Shown here in pieces: positions 7,398 to 16,336 of a stretch of 42,689 nucleotides of DNA (the stretch's first letter is position 1; every line of letters begins with the position of its first letter). A program made the position numbers and the translations under genes. The notes beneath the pieces were generated by a model. It searched no databases, had not been told where the DNA came from, and saw only the letters and a list, made by a program, of their open reading frames with translations. Origin of the DNA: Methylohalomonas sp964522485 (GTDB taxonomy: Bacteria; Pseudomonadota; Gammaproteobacteria; Methylohalomonadales; Methylohalomonadaceae); assembly GCA_964522485.1 (NCBI GenBank), contig CAZFUS010000014.1, forward strand, positions 1 through 42,689, read 5' to 3'.

Positions 7398-8696
7398 ATG
7401 AGATTTTTATCCCTCAGTCCCACTGCATGGCCACTGCTGATCCTGCTGTCAGGCATGGCGATCACTGCCGGCCTGGCGCCGCTGTCAGGACACACGCAGC
7501 AAAGAGAGGACGGTGAATACCTGCTGTCGGAACAGACTTACAATGCATTGACTGAAATCAATGAAATGCTGCAAAACGATCGCTACGAGGCGGCGCTGCG
7601 TCAATTACAGGTTCTCGACGACAAAATTTCTGACGACGACTACGAACAGGCCGTCGTTGATCAGACGCTGGGGTATGCCTATAACGGTCTCAAGCGTTAC
7701 GACCGGGCAGCCGAATCCTTCATCCGCGCCGTCGACAGCGATGCGCTGCCACCGGATGTCAGCCATCAACTTGAATATTTCATCGCCCAGTTGCTGGCAC
7801 AGAACGAAGATTACAAACGCGCCCTGACCTATCTCGAACGCTGGTTCCAGGATGAACCGGATCCCGGAGCCGATGCTCACCGGCTGGCAGCCGGACTGTA
7901 CTACCAGACCGGTAACTATCAGGGTGTCATCGAGCAGGCACGCGCTGCCATCCGCAAGGGCCAGAGTGTCGACGAAAGCCTGTATCAGCTGCTGCTGGCT
8001 GCCTACTTTGAGACCAAGAATTACTCACAGGCTGCCGAACTGCTGGAAACGCTGCTGCAGCTGTTTCCCGATAATGGCGAGTACTGGAAACAACTGGCGT
8101 CGACCTACCAGCTTCTGAACCAGGATGGGAAAACACTGGCTGTCATGGAGCTGGCCTACCGGCGCGATCTGCTGAATGCCGAGGAAAAGCTGCGGCTGGC
8201 ACGCCTGTACCTGCACCAGGAATCGCCTTATCAGGCGGCCAAGTTCCTGCAGCGGGAAATCGATCAGGGCGGTCTCGGCAAGACACGGGAAAGCATGCAA
8301 CTGCTGGCGGAAAGTTATTTTATGGCCCGTGAAACGGACGCAGCCATCAAGGCCTATGGCGAGGCCGCAAGGCAATTCGGCGACGCCGATTATTACATGC
8401 GCCAGGGCCAGCTGTTGTTCAATAAGCAGCGCTGGGACGAAGCCTATCAGGCCTTAACAGAAGCAGTCGCAGCAAGTGAACTCGATAATCTTTCTCAGGC
8501 CCAGCTGTTACTCGGCATCAGCGCCTACAAGCTGGAGAAGTATGACACCGCCGCACAGGCGTTAAACGCCGCGCTGGATGGCAGCAACACCCGTGACACC
8601 GCCAACTACTGGCTGCAGCAGTTAGAGCAGACCCGCAAGCAGGAAAACACTGATGACGGCTCAATCAGCCCTGCGGCAGTGCCGCAAGTGCGCTGA
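7398..8696 (+). CDS. TPR repeat protein of the TonB2 operon
   Basis: A 432-residue protein with an N-terminal hydrophobic segment (about 12-28), probably a signal peptide, followed by tetratricopeptide-type helical repeats through most of its length. Examples are YNGLKRYDRAAESFIRA, YFETKNYSQAAELLETLL and LFNKQRWDEAYQALTEAV. A TPR gene closes TonB2/TtpC operons in Vibrio and Shewanella and may scaffold the complex in the periplasm. It starts one base after tonB. Its last 32 bases overlap, tail to tail, the end of the minus-strand kinase gene. Confidence 0.88.
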   Translation: MRFLSLSPTAWPLLILLSGMAITAGLAPLSGHTQQREDGEYLLSEQTYNALTEINEMLQNDRYEAALRQLQVLDDKISDDDYEQAVVDQTLGYAYNGLKRYDRAAESFIRAVDSDALPPDVSHQLEYFIAQLLAQNEDYKRALTYLERWFQDEPDPGADAHRLAAGLYYQTGNYQGVIEQARAAIRKGQSVDESLYQLLLAAYFETKNYSQAAELLETLLQLFPDNGEYWKQLASTYQLLNQDGKTLAVMELAYRRDLLNAEEKLRLARLYLHQESPYQAAKFLQREIDQGGLGKTRESMQLLAESYFMARETDAAIKAYGEAARQFGDADYYMRQGQLLFNKQRWDEAYQALTEAVAASELDNLSQAQLLLGISAYKLEKYDTAAQALNAALDGSNTRDTANYWLQQLEQTRKQENTDDGSISPAAVPQVR

Positions 8697-9921
8697 TCAA
8701 AGCCTTAGCCGACTGATAGCGTTCCGCGGGCTGCTTCGCCAGACACCGATCAATAAATGACTGATAGGGTGCCAGCGAGGCAGACAGCCGCGGCGGCGGC
8801 GCATAGATATGCTGATAAATCATGGCGGCGGGGGCATCCGCCTTGAACGGCTTCTTGCCGGTCAGCAGTTCATAGAACAGCACCCCGGCGCTGTAGATGT
8901 CGGACCGCACATCGAGTTCCAGACCCTGTCCCTGCTCCGGACTCATGTAATGCGGCGTCCCCAGCACCTTGCCGATAGTCGTTAAATCACCACGGTTATC
9001 GAGACGCTTGGAAATACCGAAATCCGCCAGTGCCAGACTGTCATCACCCCGGAACATGATATTGGCGGGCTTCAGATCGCGGTGGATAATGCCGGCGTTA
9101 TGGATTGCATTCAGTCCGTAGGCGATATGCGTCATATAGCTGAGCGCCGTCTCCGTATCCACAATCCCGTTTTCGAGACGCTGTTTCATATCACCGCGTG
9201 AAAAAAACTCCATGGCAATATAACCGTACTTGTTGGTTACGCCATGCTCGTGAATCTTGACCACAAACGGACTGTCGAGATCGGATATCAGTTCCGCTTC
9301 CTGCAGAAAGCGTCGCAACTGTGGCTGGGCTGTGTTACGGATATCCAGCACCTTGAGCACGATGGACAGACTGTCTGCGCCACGTTCGGCCAGATAAACA
9401 TGTGACATGGCACCGCGGCCGATCAGACGCACCAGTTTGTAATCACTGGGCGTGCGTTTGCCCTCGAATTTATCATCCCGCCGGAGCTGGTCGATGATCT
9501 CCGAATCCTGCTTGAGGATGGCCTGTTTCTCGGCCGTCTTTTCGGCGCTGATATTCAGTGTGGCCTGAATAACCGCCGCCAGGCGCTTGGAGGAAACATC
9601 CTTCTTGTTGATGTACTCGGCTGCACCCAGTTTGATGGCGCGGGCGGCGATATACTCATCGCCTTCAGCGGTTAGAATAACGGTGGGAGGGAAATCGTTG
9701 CGGCTACCGAAAAGCTTCAACCATTCCAGACCATCTTCGGTCTCACTCAGCTTGTAATCCAGCAACAGGATATCGTAGGCAGACCATTCGAAGTCCGCTC
9801 CGGGCCTGCCCATTTTCGTGAAATCATACGCCGTAATCCCGGCGCCGGGAAATTCCCGTTTAAGATACAAGCTCAACAGGGCAATAAAATCCCTTGAATC
9901 GTCCACAATGAGTATACGCAT
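8665..9921 (-). CDS. Receiver domain - Ser/Thr protein kinase fusion
   Basis: A 418-residue hybrid. Residues 1-120 form a two-component receiver with VDDS at 6-9, phospho-acceptor Asp55 in ILLLDYKLSE, ILTAEG and the conserved Lys in YINKKD. A linker follows, then a eukaryotic-like (Hanks-type) kinase domain (about 160-410). It has the Gly-rich loop IGRGAMSHVY, ATP-anchoring Lys in IVLKVLD, catalytic HRDLKPANIM, ADFGIS and the GTPHYMSPEQ activation segment, so it should be active. No transmembrane segment is seen. The logic would be phosphorelay control of Ser/Thr phosphorylation. No cognate histidine kinase is adjacent. It ends inside the TPR gene on the opposite strand. Confidence 0.93.
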   Translation of the reverse strand: MRILIVDDSRDFIALLSLYLKREFPGAGITAYDFTKMGRPGADFEWSAYDILLLDYKLSETEDGLEWLKLFGSRNDFPPTVILTAEGDEYIAARAIKLGAAEYINKKDVSSKRLAAVIQATLNISAEKTAEKQAILKQDSEIIDQLRRDDKFEGKRTPSDYKLVRLIGRGAMSHVYLAERGADSLSIVLKVLDIRNTAQPQLRRFLQEAELISDLDSPFVVKIHEHGVTNKYGYIAMEFFSRGDMKQRLENGIVDTETALSYMTHIAYGLNAIHNAGIIHRDLKPANIMFRGDDSLALADFGISKRLDNRGDLTTIGKVLGTPHYMSPEQGQGLELDVRSDIYSAGVLFYELLTGKKPFKADAPAAMIYQHIYAPPPRLSASLAPYQSFIDRCLAKQPAERYQSAKALISALAALPQG

Positions 9922-9998
9922 GACTTTAGACTGTACGCTCGAGCTGATTATTCAAGTGGACGAATTGTAACGCATGCCTGCACATGTGCGTTGGCTTT

Positions 9999-12900
9999 TC
10001 ATCCCCTGACTGGATCGCTGCGCTCCGCAAAGCGGCCGAACTTGTGCATCACCACCGGCAGAATCAGAAGATTCAGCACGGTTGAAGAAGCCAGTCCGCC
10101 GATAATGATGGCAGCCATAGGCCCCATAATTTCACGGCCCGGATTGTCGCTGTCAACGGCAATGGGCAGCATCGCCAGTGCGGTTACCAACGCCGTCATC
10201 AGGATTGACGGCAGACGTTCCTGGGCACCGCGCACCATGGTCTCGAGATCCCACAGTCTGCCTTCCCGCGTCACGAGGTGATCATAATGAGTAACCAGCA
10301 TAATCGAATTGCGCACTGTGATACCGAACAGAGTCACAAATCCGACCAGCGATCCAACGGACAGAGTGCCGCCGGTCAGTAAGGCGGCGATCACGCCGCC
10401 TACCAGTGAAAAAGGGATATTGATGAGCATCAGCAGCATATGCCGCAGGCTGCCGATAGCAATGTAAATCAGCATCAGTACCAGCAGACCGATGATACTG
10501 GCATGCAGGATCAGATCGCGGCCTGCCTGGGCCTGTTCAACGGCCGCGCCCGTGAATTCCGGATAGGTATTGGGCTTGAAGCTGACTTCGCTATCTATAC
10601 GTTGCCGGATCTCGTCCATGAAGCCGGCAATATCCCGTCCCTCGGCGTTGGCAGTAACGGTCTGCAGCCGCTGTCCTCCCTGATGCAGGATATTATAGTG
10701 GCCCGAGGTCTGTTCAATGTGCGCCACCCGACCCAGCGGCACAAGTTCGCCATCGCTGTTTCTGAGCGGCAACTGCTGAATATCGTCCACATCCCGGCGC
10801 AACGACGCATCCAGAACCACGGCCACATCAAACAGGCGATTGCCCTGGCTGATGCGGCTGACGACCTGACCCTCATAGGCCGTCTGCACAGCGGTCAGGA
10901 CATCGACCGGCCGCAGTCCCCAGAAACCCAGCTTGTCGAGCTGCAGCCGGATATCAAGCATCGGTGTTCCCGGCGGCGAGCGCACCTGGACATCGGTGGC
11001 ACCATCGATTTCTCCGATGAGTGTCGCGATCTCCGCCGCTTTCTGATCCAGATATTCGAGATCATTGCCGTAAACATTCACAACAACGGGGGAAGAATAT
11101 CCCGAAATGGTCTCATCCACCCGTTCGATCAGAAATGTATTCGCCTCGAACAGCAGGCCCGGGAAATCCCTCAGAATGCGCCGCAGTTCATCGAGTATCG
11201 CCTGCTGCTCGGCACCCGACAGGCCGCGATCCAGATCGACCTCGAATTCGCTGTAATGACTGCCGTATGTATCGGCACCCCGCTCGGCGCGTCCGGCCCA
11301 CTGGGAAACCGAACGCACCCCCGGTATGTCGAGGAATTCCTCGGTCAGCCGGTTACCGACCCGGATCGATTCCGCCAGCGAGGTGCCCGGCAACAGTGTC
11401 GTGTGAACTATGTAATGGCCCTCGCGCAGTTCCGGCAGAAACTGGCCGCCCAGCCGCGGCAGGATCGCGAGACCAATGGCGCAGAAGATCAGACTGGCAA
11501 GAATGGTCACCGCGGGCGCCCGGCCCAGTAACCGCAGGGCTGCAGCGTAAACAGGCTTGATCAGGGCGATCAGCGGCGGATCCTTGTCACTCAGCCGGCC
11601 GCGCACAAGCAGCAGATAACACAGTGCCGGTGTTACCGTCAGCGCCACCAGCAATGACATCAGAATCGCCAGGATATAGGCAAAGCCCAGAGGCGAGAAC
11701 AGTCGTCCTGCGACACCGCCCAGAGTCAGCAGCGGTACGAACACCAGGGCCACGATGAAACTGGCGTAGACAACCGAGCCACGCACTTCCATGGAGGCAT
11801 CGAAAACCACATCCAGTGGCGATCGCGCGTTCTTCTGCTGCCGGTTTTCGCGCAGCCGGCGAAATATATTTTCGGTATCAATAATGGCATCGTCGACGAC
11901 TTCACCCAGTGCAATGGCAAGGCCGCCGAGTACCATAATGTTGAGATTCATGCCCAGTTCCAGCAATACCAGCGCCGCACTCAGCAATGACAACGGGATC
12001 GCAAGCGCCGATATCAATGCCGTGCGCAGGTTGAACAGAAACACCAGCAGCACCACGATTACAAACAGACCACCCACCAGCAGATGACCACTGATGTTCT
12101 TGAGCGAATCCTGAATATAATTGGCGGGACGGAACAGCTCCGGATACAGCGTGATGCCCTCCCTGTCCATTATCGTCTCGAATTCACCCAGTACCTGCTC
12201 GACTTCCCGGGACACCGTCAGCGTATTCGCCCCGTACTGGCCGATGATCATCATGACGATGCCCGGCTCGCCCATGATCGAGGCGGCGCCGATCGGCGGT
12301 GCCGGCGCCATGGTGACACCGGCGACATCGCCTATGAGAATGTTGCGGCCCTGCTGACGTCTGAGCACGACCTGCTCGAGTTCTCCGGCTGTTACCGGCT
12401 GACCCTGTACCCGCAGCGTGATGCGCTGACTGTCGTTCTCGACGAAACCGGAACCGTAGATACCGGTCGCCTGCCGCGCGGCATCGACGACCGTCTGCAT
12501 GCCGATATCGAAACGATTCATACGATCAGGCTTGAGCTGGATCTGCAGCTGGCGGATATCGCCGCCGAATATATTGACATCGGCGACGCCGGGCACACTG
12601 AGAATGCTCGGCACCAGCGTCCAGTCGACCAGATCGCGCAGCTCCATCAGGCTGTAGTCATCGGATGTCAGCCCGATGGTGAGTACGGTAGCCGAGGACG
12701 AAGACAGGGGCGCCGGTACCGGTGGCTCGACACCGGGCGGTAGATCGTTGATGACGCCGGCCAGACGCTCGCTTACCAGCTGCCGGTTGCGATAAACCCC
12801 GGTCTGCTCTTCGAATATCGCCGTGATGATCGACAGGCCCTGAATCGATTCCGAACGCACGTATTCCAGGCCAATGATGCCCGCCAGGGCCTGTTCGATG

Positions 12901-13103
12901 GGCTGGCTGACCAGGATCTCGACCTGCTCGGCCGACAGCCCCGGTGCCTCGGTCTGGATCTGCACCATTTTCGGTGCAAACTCTGGAAAAATATCCAGAC
13001 CCGCATTACCCAACCGGTACGCGCCATACCCCATCGCCACCAGCGCCAGCATAAGGATGACGCCGCGGAAACGGATGGAGAAACGGACGATGGCCGCCAG
13101 CAT
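9999..13103 (-). CDS. CzcA/CusA-like RND efflux transporter, inner-membrane pump
   Basis: A 1034-residue RND permease, the usual length for the family: TM1 near 12-30, two large periplasmic loops, and TM clusters around 330-520 and 850-1010. TM4 carries GEVVDDAIIDTENIFRRLREN, the acidic proton-relay motif of the heavy-metal-efflux branch. The porter region has QIQTEAPGLSAEQVE and the VSQPIEQALAGI element typical of CzcA relatives. It exports substrate from periplasm or cytoplasm through the adaptor and outer-membrane factor encoded upstream. Metal specificity cannot be read from the sequence. It starts 15 bases after the adaptor gene. Confidence 0.93.
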   Translation of the reverse strand: MLAAIVRFSIRFRGVILMLALVAMGYGAYRLGNAGLDIFPEFAPKMVQIQTEAPGLSAEQVEILVSQPIEQALAGIIGLEYVRSESIQGLSIITAIFEEQTGVYRNRQLVSERLAGVINDLPPGVEPPVPAPLSSSSATVLTIGLTSDDYSLMELRDLVDWTLVPSILSVPGVADVNIFGGDIRQLQIQLKPDRMNRFDIGMQTVVDAARQATGIYGSGFVENDSQRITLRVQGQPVTAGELEQVVLRRQQGRNILIGDVAGVTMAPAPPIGAASIMGEPGIVMMIIGQYGANTLTVSREVEQVLGEFETIMDREGITLYPELFRPANYIQDSLKNISGHLLVGGLFVIVVLLVFLFNLRTALISALAIPLSLLSAALVLLELGMNLNIMVLGGLAIALGEVVDDAIIDTENIFRRLRENRQQKNARSPLDVVFDASMEVRGSVVYASFIVALVFVPLLTLGGVAGRLFSPLGFAYILAILMSLLVALTVTPALCYLLLVRGRLSDKDPPLIALIKPVYAAALRLLGRAPAVTILASLIFCAIGLAILPRLGGQFLPELREGHYIVHTTLLPGTSLAESIRVGNRLTEEFLDIPGVRSVSQWAGRAERGADTYGSHYSEFEVDLDRGLSGAEQQAILDELRRILRDFPGLLFEANTFLIERVDETISGYSSPVVVNVYGNDLEYLDQKAAEIATLIGEIDGATDVQVRSPPGTPMLDIRLQLDKLGFWGLRPVDVLTAVQTAYEGQVVSRISQGNRLFDVAVVLDASLRRDVDDIQQLPLRNSDGELVPLGRVAHIEQTSGHYNILHQGGQRLQTVTANAEGRDIAGFMDEIRQRIDSEVSFKPNTYPEFTGAAVEQAQAGRDLILHASIIGLLVLMLIYIAIGSLRHMLLMLINIPFSLVGGVIAALLTGGTLSVGSLVGFVTLFGITVRNSIMLVTHYDHLVTREGRLWDLETMVRGAQERLPSILMTALVTALAMLPIAVDSDNPGREIMGPMAAIIIGGLASSTVLNLLILPVVMHKFGRFAERSDPVRG

Positions 13104-13118
13104 GTCAGAATCCGCCGA

Positions 13119-14240
13119 TCACACGTCGTCATCCTCATCCGGTATCTGCCAGCGATACTCTTCTGACAACAGCATCTGGGCACCGGTGGTGACGATCTCG
13201 GTACCCGGCGCAACCTGATCGGCGGGGATGAACCAGCCGTTACTGAGTTTGACCGGCTCATCGAGGCTGCGCCGGTAAAAGAAGCTTTCGCCCTGTTTGA
13301 GATAGATCCACGGCTGACCGGCCTGCCGGACCACCGCCTGGGCGGGGGCATGGATGCCCTCGATCAATTCGCCTGAGACAGGAATCCAGGCATGCGTGCG
13401 CATGCCGATGCGCAGTCTATCGGCCTGGGTACGGAAATAATAGGTCTCGCCCTGCAGGCCCGGTTCAATACGCGGGGCCGCCGAGACCAGGTAGGCCTTG
13501 CGTGCCGCCACGCGGTTATCATTGCGGTTGATATAGATCACCCGGGTCTCGGGCGGCAGGGTCTGCTCCTGGGTCAGTGTCAGCAGCAACAGCGCCTCCT
13601 GCCGGTTAACCAGGCGCTCGAACAGGATGGAATTCTCATCCAGAGCCCAGCCGGCCAGAGTCTCGCCCCAGCTCTGAATCGCCTCTGTCCGCAGACTGCG
13701 CAGTTGCTGTTGCTGGGAGGCGAGCCGGGCTTCGTCGGTTTGCAGCCGGGCCCGGGCCTCTTCAAGCTGGCGGGCCGAAATATTGGCATTGTCACGATGC
13801 AGCAGCTCCAGGCGCTTGTAAGCTTCACGCGAACGCCGCAATGCGACTTCGCTGAGATCGATTTCCGCCCTCAGATTGTGGCTGCGCACGCGCAGATCCA
13901 GGAGCGGCTTGATCGTCACGACTTCGGCCAGCGCCTGAATTTCCTCGCGGTACTGCATGGCCTCGGCGGGCCGGGTGCGCAGGCCACTGATCGCCTGGGT
14001 TTCAGGTGTCAGTGAGATACCCATGACGCCGTCGCGGACAACCAGCCGTGAAGGCACATCATCATCGTCATCATCTGCGTCATCGCTATCGTTTTCGGAC
14101 GCTTCACCGGTTCGCGCGGATTCGGCGACTGGCCCGCTGCCCTGAAGATCCAGTAAAGCCAGCCGCAATCTTTCCCCCTGCGGTGTCACAAACAGCAGCA
14201 CCAGCAGCACGCTGACAATTACCGGCAGCAGCCATTTCAT
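13119..14240 (-). CDS. RND periplasmic adaptor (membrane fusion protein) with acidic tracts
   Basis: A 373-residue adaptor of the CusB/CzcB type: N-terminal anchor or signal (about 2-19), a coiled-coil hairpin (about 120-180, with REAYKRLELLHRDN and ARLQTDEARLASQQQQ), and beta-barrel/membrane-proximal domains (about 220-340). It is unusual in having a run of Asp/Glu at residues 46-61 right after the anchor and a second acidic tail (IPDEDDDV). These could bind divalent cations, though this is inference. It overlaps the outer-membrane factor gene by four bases (ATGA) and precedes the pump gene. Confidence 0.9.
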   Translation of the reverse strand: MKWLLPVIVSVLLVLLFVTPQGERLRLALLDLQGSGPVAESARTGEASENDSDDADDDDDDVPSRLVVRDGVMGISLTPETQAISGLRTRPAEAMQYREEIQALAEVVTIKPLLDLRVRSHNLRAEIDLSEVALRRSREAYKRLELLHRDNANISARQLEEARARLQTDEARLASQQQQLRSLRTEAIQSWGETLAGWALDENSILFERLVNRQEALLLLTLTQEQTLPPETRVIYINRNDNRVAARKAYLVSAAPRIEPGLQGETYYFRTQADRLRIGMRTHAWIPVSGELIEGIHAPAQAVVRQAGQPWIYLKQGESFFYRRSLDEPVKLSNGWFIPADQVAPGTEIVTTGAQMLLSEEYRWQIPDEDDDV

Positions 14241-15694
14241 TGATTGTTCTCCTTGTTATCGTCTTTCCCGGCGTCAACCAGATCGACAGCGATATCAGGC
14301 CAGTCCGCGCCCTGCAATGGATACTGCAGCGCCTGCTCAAGTGTGGCGAAAGCCTGCAGCAGTGCCGCGCGGCCTGCCACGGCGGCCTGCCCGGCCTCGG
14401 TCAGGGCCTGGTGCGCGCGCAGATATTGCAGGCGATCAGCGTAACCGGCGTCCAGCTGCTCACTAATCTGCTCCTGGTAATCAATCGCCTCGGCCCGCAG
14501 TGACCGGGCCTCCTGGTAGGTACGCAGCCGGCCCAGGTAAGTGCTGCGAGCCTGATAGACCTCGTTGACGATCGCGGCCTGCAAACTGGTGAATTGCTCG
14601 CGTAACAGGGCACGGCGTTGCATGGCCTCGGCGATCTGACCTTCATGCCGGTGCAGCAGTGGCAACACCCAGGCCGCGCCAAGTGCCCAGACATTGTCGC
14701 TCTGATCGAATATAAAACCGGGCGACAGGGTAATGTCGGGATACTGCTTTTCGATTTCGAACCTGACCGCAGCCTCCTGGGCCGCATACTCGGCCAGTGC
14801 CCGGCGCACATCATGGCGGTTCAGCAGCGCCAGCCCGCGGATATCGACAGTCGGCAGATCGGCTGCCGTCGGCAGCGTGTCCGGATCGGGTGCCAGCAAC
14901 TCGACTCCCTCGAGATCCGCCGGCTCGACTCCTATCGCTGTTGCCAGACGTACCCGCGCCTCGTCAATGAGCCGCTGCTGCTCGCTGAGATCGAGCCGGA
15001 TGCGTTGCAATTCCAGCCGCGTGGTACTCAACTCAAAAGCGCCGACCTGGCCCAGCTCTTCGCGCCGCTGCAGTACGGCAAAAATATCTTCGAGTACCGC
15101 CTGCTGCTGTTCAAGCGCCTCACGGGTCTGGCTGGCGGCAGCAAAATCCGTCAGGGCTGTATATACAAGGCTGCGTATATCCCAGGCCACACGCTCGATA
15201 TCGATACGCGCCGCCGCGGTCTGCAGCAGCGCCTGATCGATACGGGCCTCGCGTTTACCTTTTCTTTCCAGCACCAGGTCCAGGACAGTGCCCAGCAGCC
15301 ACGGCGACTGACCGTCACTGGTATCGGTGTGCCATTCCAGAGGCAGGTTGAACGTGGGATTGATGCGCTGGGCGGCGGTTATTTCGCCAGCCTTTTGCAG
15401 CTGCCAGCGGGCCTCTGCCACTCGGATCTCGGGATTGAAAAACAGGGCCGCCAGGGTCAATGCCGTCAGATCCCAGCGCTGCTGGGGCCACGCGTCTATC
15501 GTCTGGCCATGCGCCTGCAGGAAATCACGCAGGGCCGGATCGTCCAGATTCTGGCGTGTGTAGGTCGTGAATGCCTGTCTGGCATCGATCGGTGCGGGTG
15601 TATACGACTGCGGTGCCGCACAGCCTGCCAGCAACAGCGCCAGCAGACTGCTGACGCCGAACGACTGGCTCAGACAGAACCGCAGATTCAGCAT
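14237..15694 (-). CDS. TolC/CzcC-family outer-membrane efflux lipoprotein
   Basis: A 485-residue outer-membrane factor. The N-terminal signal ends in a lipobox (LLAGC near residue 25). Two long helical repeats typical of the TolC/OEP family follow: the first half around LDDPALRDFLQAHG to IRSLVYTALTDFAAA, the second around RHDVRRALAEYAAQEAA. It forms the exit duct of the tripartite pump encoded next. It is the first gene of the three-gene efflux operon, 69 bases downstream of the PepSY gene on the same strand. Confidence 0.92.
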   Translation of the reverse strand: MLNLRFCLSQSFGVSSLLALLLAGCAAPQSYTPAPIDARQAFTTYTRQNLDDPALRDFLQAHGQTIDAWPQQRWDLTALTLAALFFNPEIRVAEARWQLQKAGEITAAQRINPTFNLPLEWHTDTSDGQSPWLLGTVLDLVLERKGKREARIDQALLQTAAARIDIERVAWDIRSLVYTALTDFAAASQTREALEQQQAVLEDIFAVLQRREELGQVGAFELSTTRLELQRIRLDLSEQQRLIDEARVRLATAIGVEPADLEGVELLAPDPDTLPTAADLPTVDIRGLALLNRHDVRRALAEYAAQEAAVRFEIEKQYPDITLSPGFIFDQSDNVWALGAAWVLPLLHRHEGQIAEAMQRRALLREQFTSLQAAIVNEVYQARSTYLGRLRTYQEARSLRAEAIDYQEQISEQLDAGYADRLQYLRAHQALTEAGQAAVAGRAALLQAFATLEQALQYPLQGADWPDIAVDLVDAGKDDNKENNQ

Positions 15695-15763
15695 GACAGG
15701 CGCAGCCTGAACGGGTCTGCTGTCCGGTAACTGCTGCTGGTAGACAAACTGCGCCGTTTACGC

Positions 15764-16288
15764 TTACTCGTAACCGATTTGCCAGTGCTCCTGATTGGCT
15801 TCATGAATCTCCCCAGTACCGGCATCAATTTCGACTTTCATTTCAACGCCGCTTTTTTGTTTTATGTCGAACTCGTAAACCGCACGACCATCAGCCTCAA
15901 TCTCGTATTCAACTTCAATGATCTCGCCTGGGTAGACTTCCAGCACCGCCTCGCGGGCCTGTGCTTCCGACACTTTCATCCACGCCTGGAAATCCGGATG
16001 CCGGGGCGTCGTAACCTCGCGCTCGATTTCGATGATCTCGCCGGTGTCAGCCTCGCATTCAATATCCCAGTCACGTGCCTGATTATCGCGGATGTCGAAT
16101 TCGTATACGTAGCGCTCGTCTTCGGTTTTCATCTCGACCTTGATCACCATGCCTGAACGGGTGTCGAGCGCCGCCTGTAAACAGGTTTCGAAAGGCATCT
16201 CGCCGTGTACGATATTCGGTTCCCCGGCACCGACTGCCGGCACAACGGTCAACACACTAAGCCAATACACTGAAATAAACCTGAACAT
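15764..16288 (-). CDS. Exported protein with two PepSY-type domains
   Basis: A 174-residue protein with a signal peptide (about 1-21, cleavage near VGAGEP) and two PepSY-like repeats (about 32-92 and 105-172). Each contains a YEFDI strand followed by a D-TGEI turn (YVYEFDIRDNQ/ADTGEIIEIE and AVYEFDIKQKS/DAGTGEIHE). It is very rich in Glu/Asp. PepSY domains are often periplasmic inhibitory or ligand-sensing modules. Because it lies just upstream of the efflux operon on the same strand, it could be a periplasmic substrate sensor or buffer for that system. It is divergent from the TraB/GumN gene. Confidence 0.88.
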   Translation of the reverse strand: MFRFISVYWLSVLTVVPAVGAGEPNIVHGEMPFETCLQAALDTRSGMVIKVEMKTEDERYVYEFDIRDNQARDWDIECEADTGEIIEIEREVTTPRHPDFQAWMKVSEAQAREAVLEVYPGEIIEVEYEIEADGRAVYEFDIKQKSGVEMKVEIDAGTGEIHEANQEHWQIGYE

Positions 16289-16336
16289 GAAGCCCCCGGA
16301 TGCTGATTGGAATTCACTGGAATGGAGTATTAGTTA

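Noticed and set aside
9963..9998. Hairpin-like ACGCA...TGCGT followed by CTTTTC near the end of the pump gene
   Set aside because: The T-stretch is on the plus strand, where no gene ends. On the minus strand, where a terminator is needed, there is no T-run.
10440..11531. Long plus-strand open frame (363 codons) opposite the RND pump gene
   Set aside because: The minus-strand frame is an unmistakable RND transporter. The plus-strand product is His/Gln/Arg-rich with no family motif, a typical shadow frame in GC-rich DNA.
14618..15730. Long plus-strand open frame (370 codons) opposite the outer-membrane factor gene
   Set aside because: Antisense to a clear TolC-family lipoprotein. Composition is that of a reverse-frame artefact and it lacks a ribosome site.
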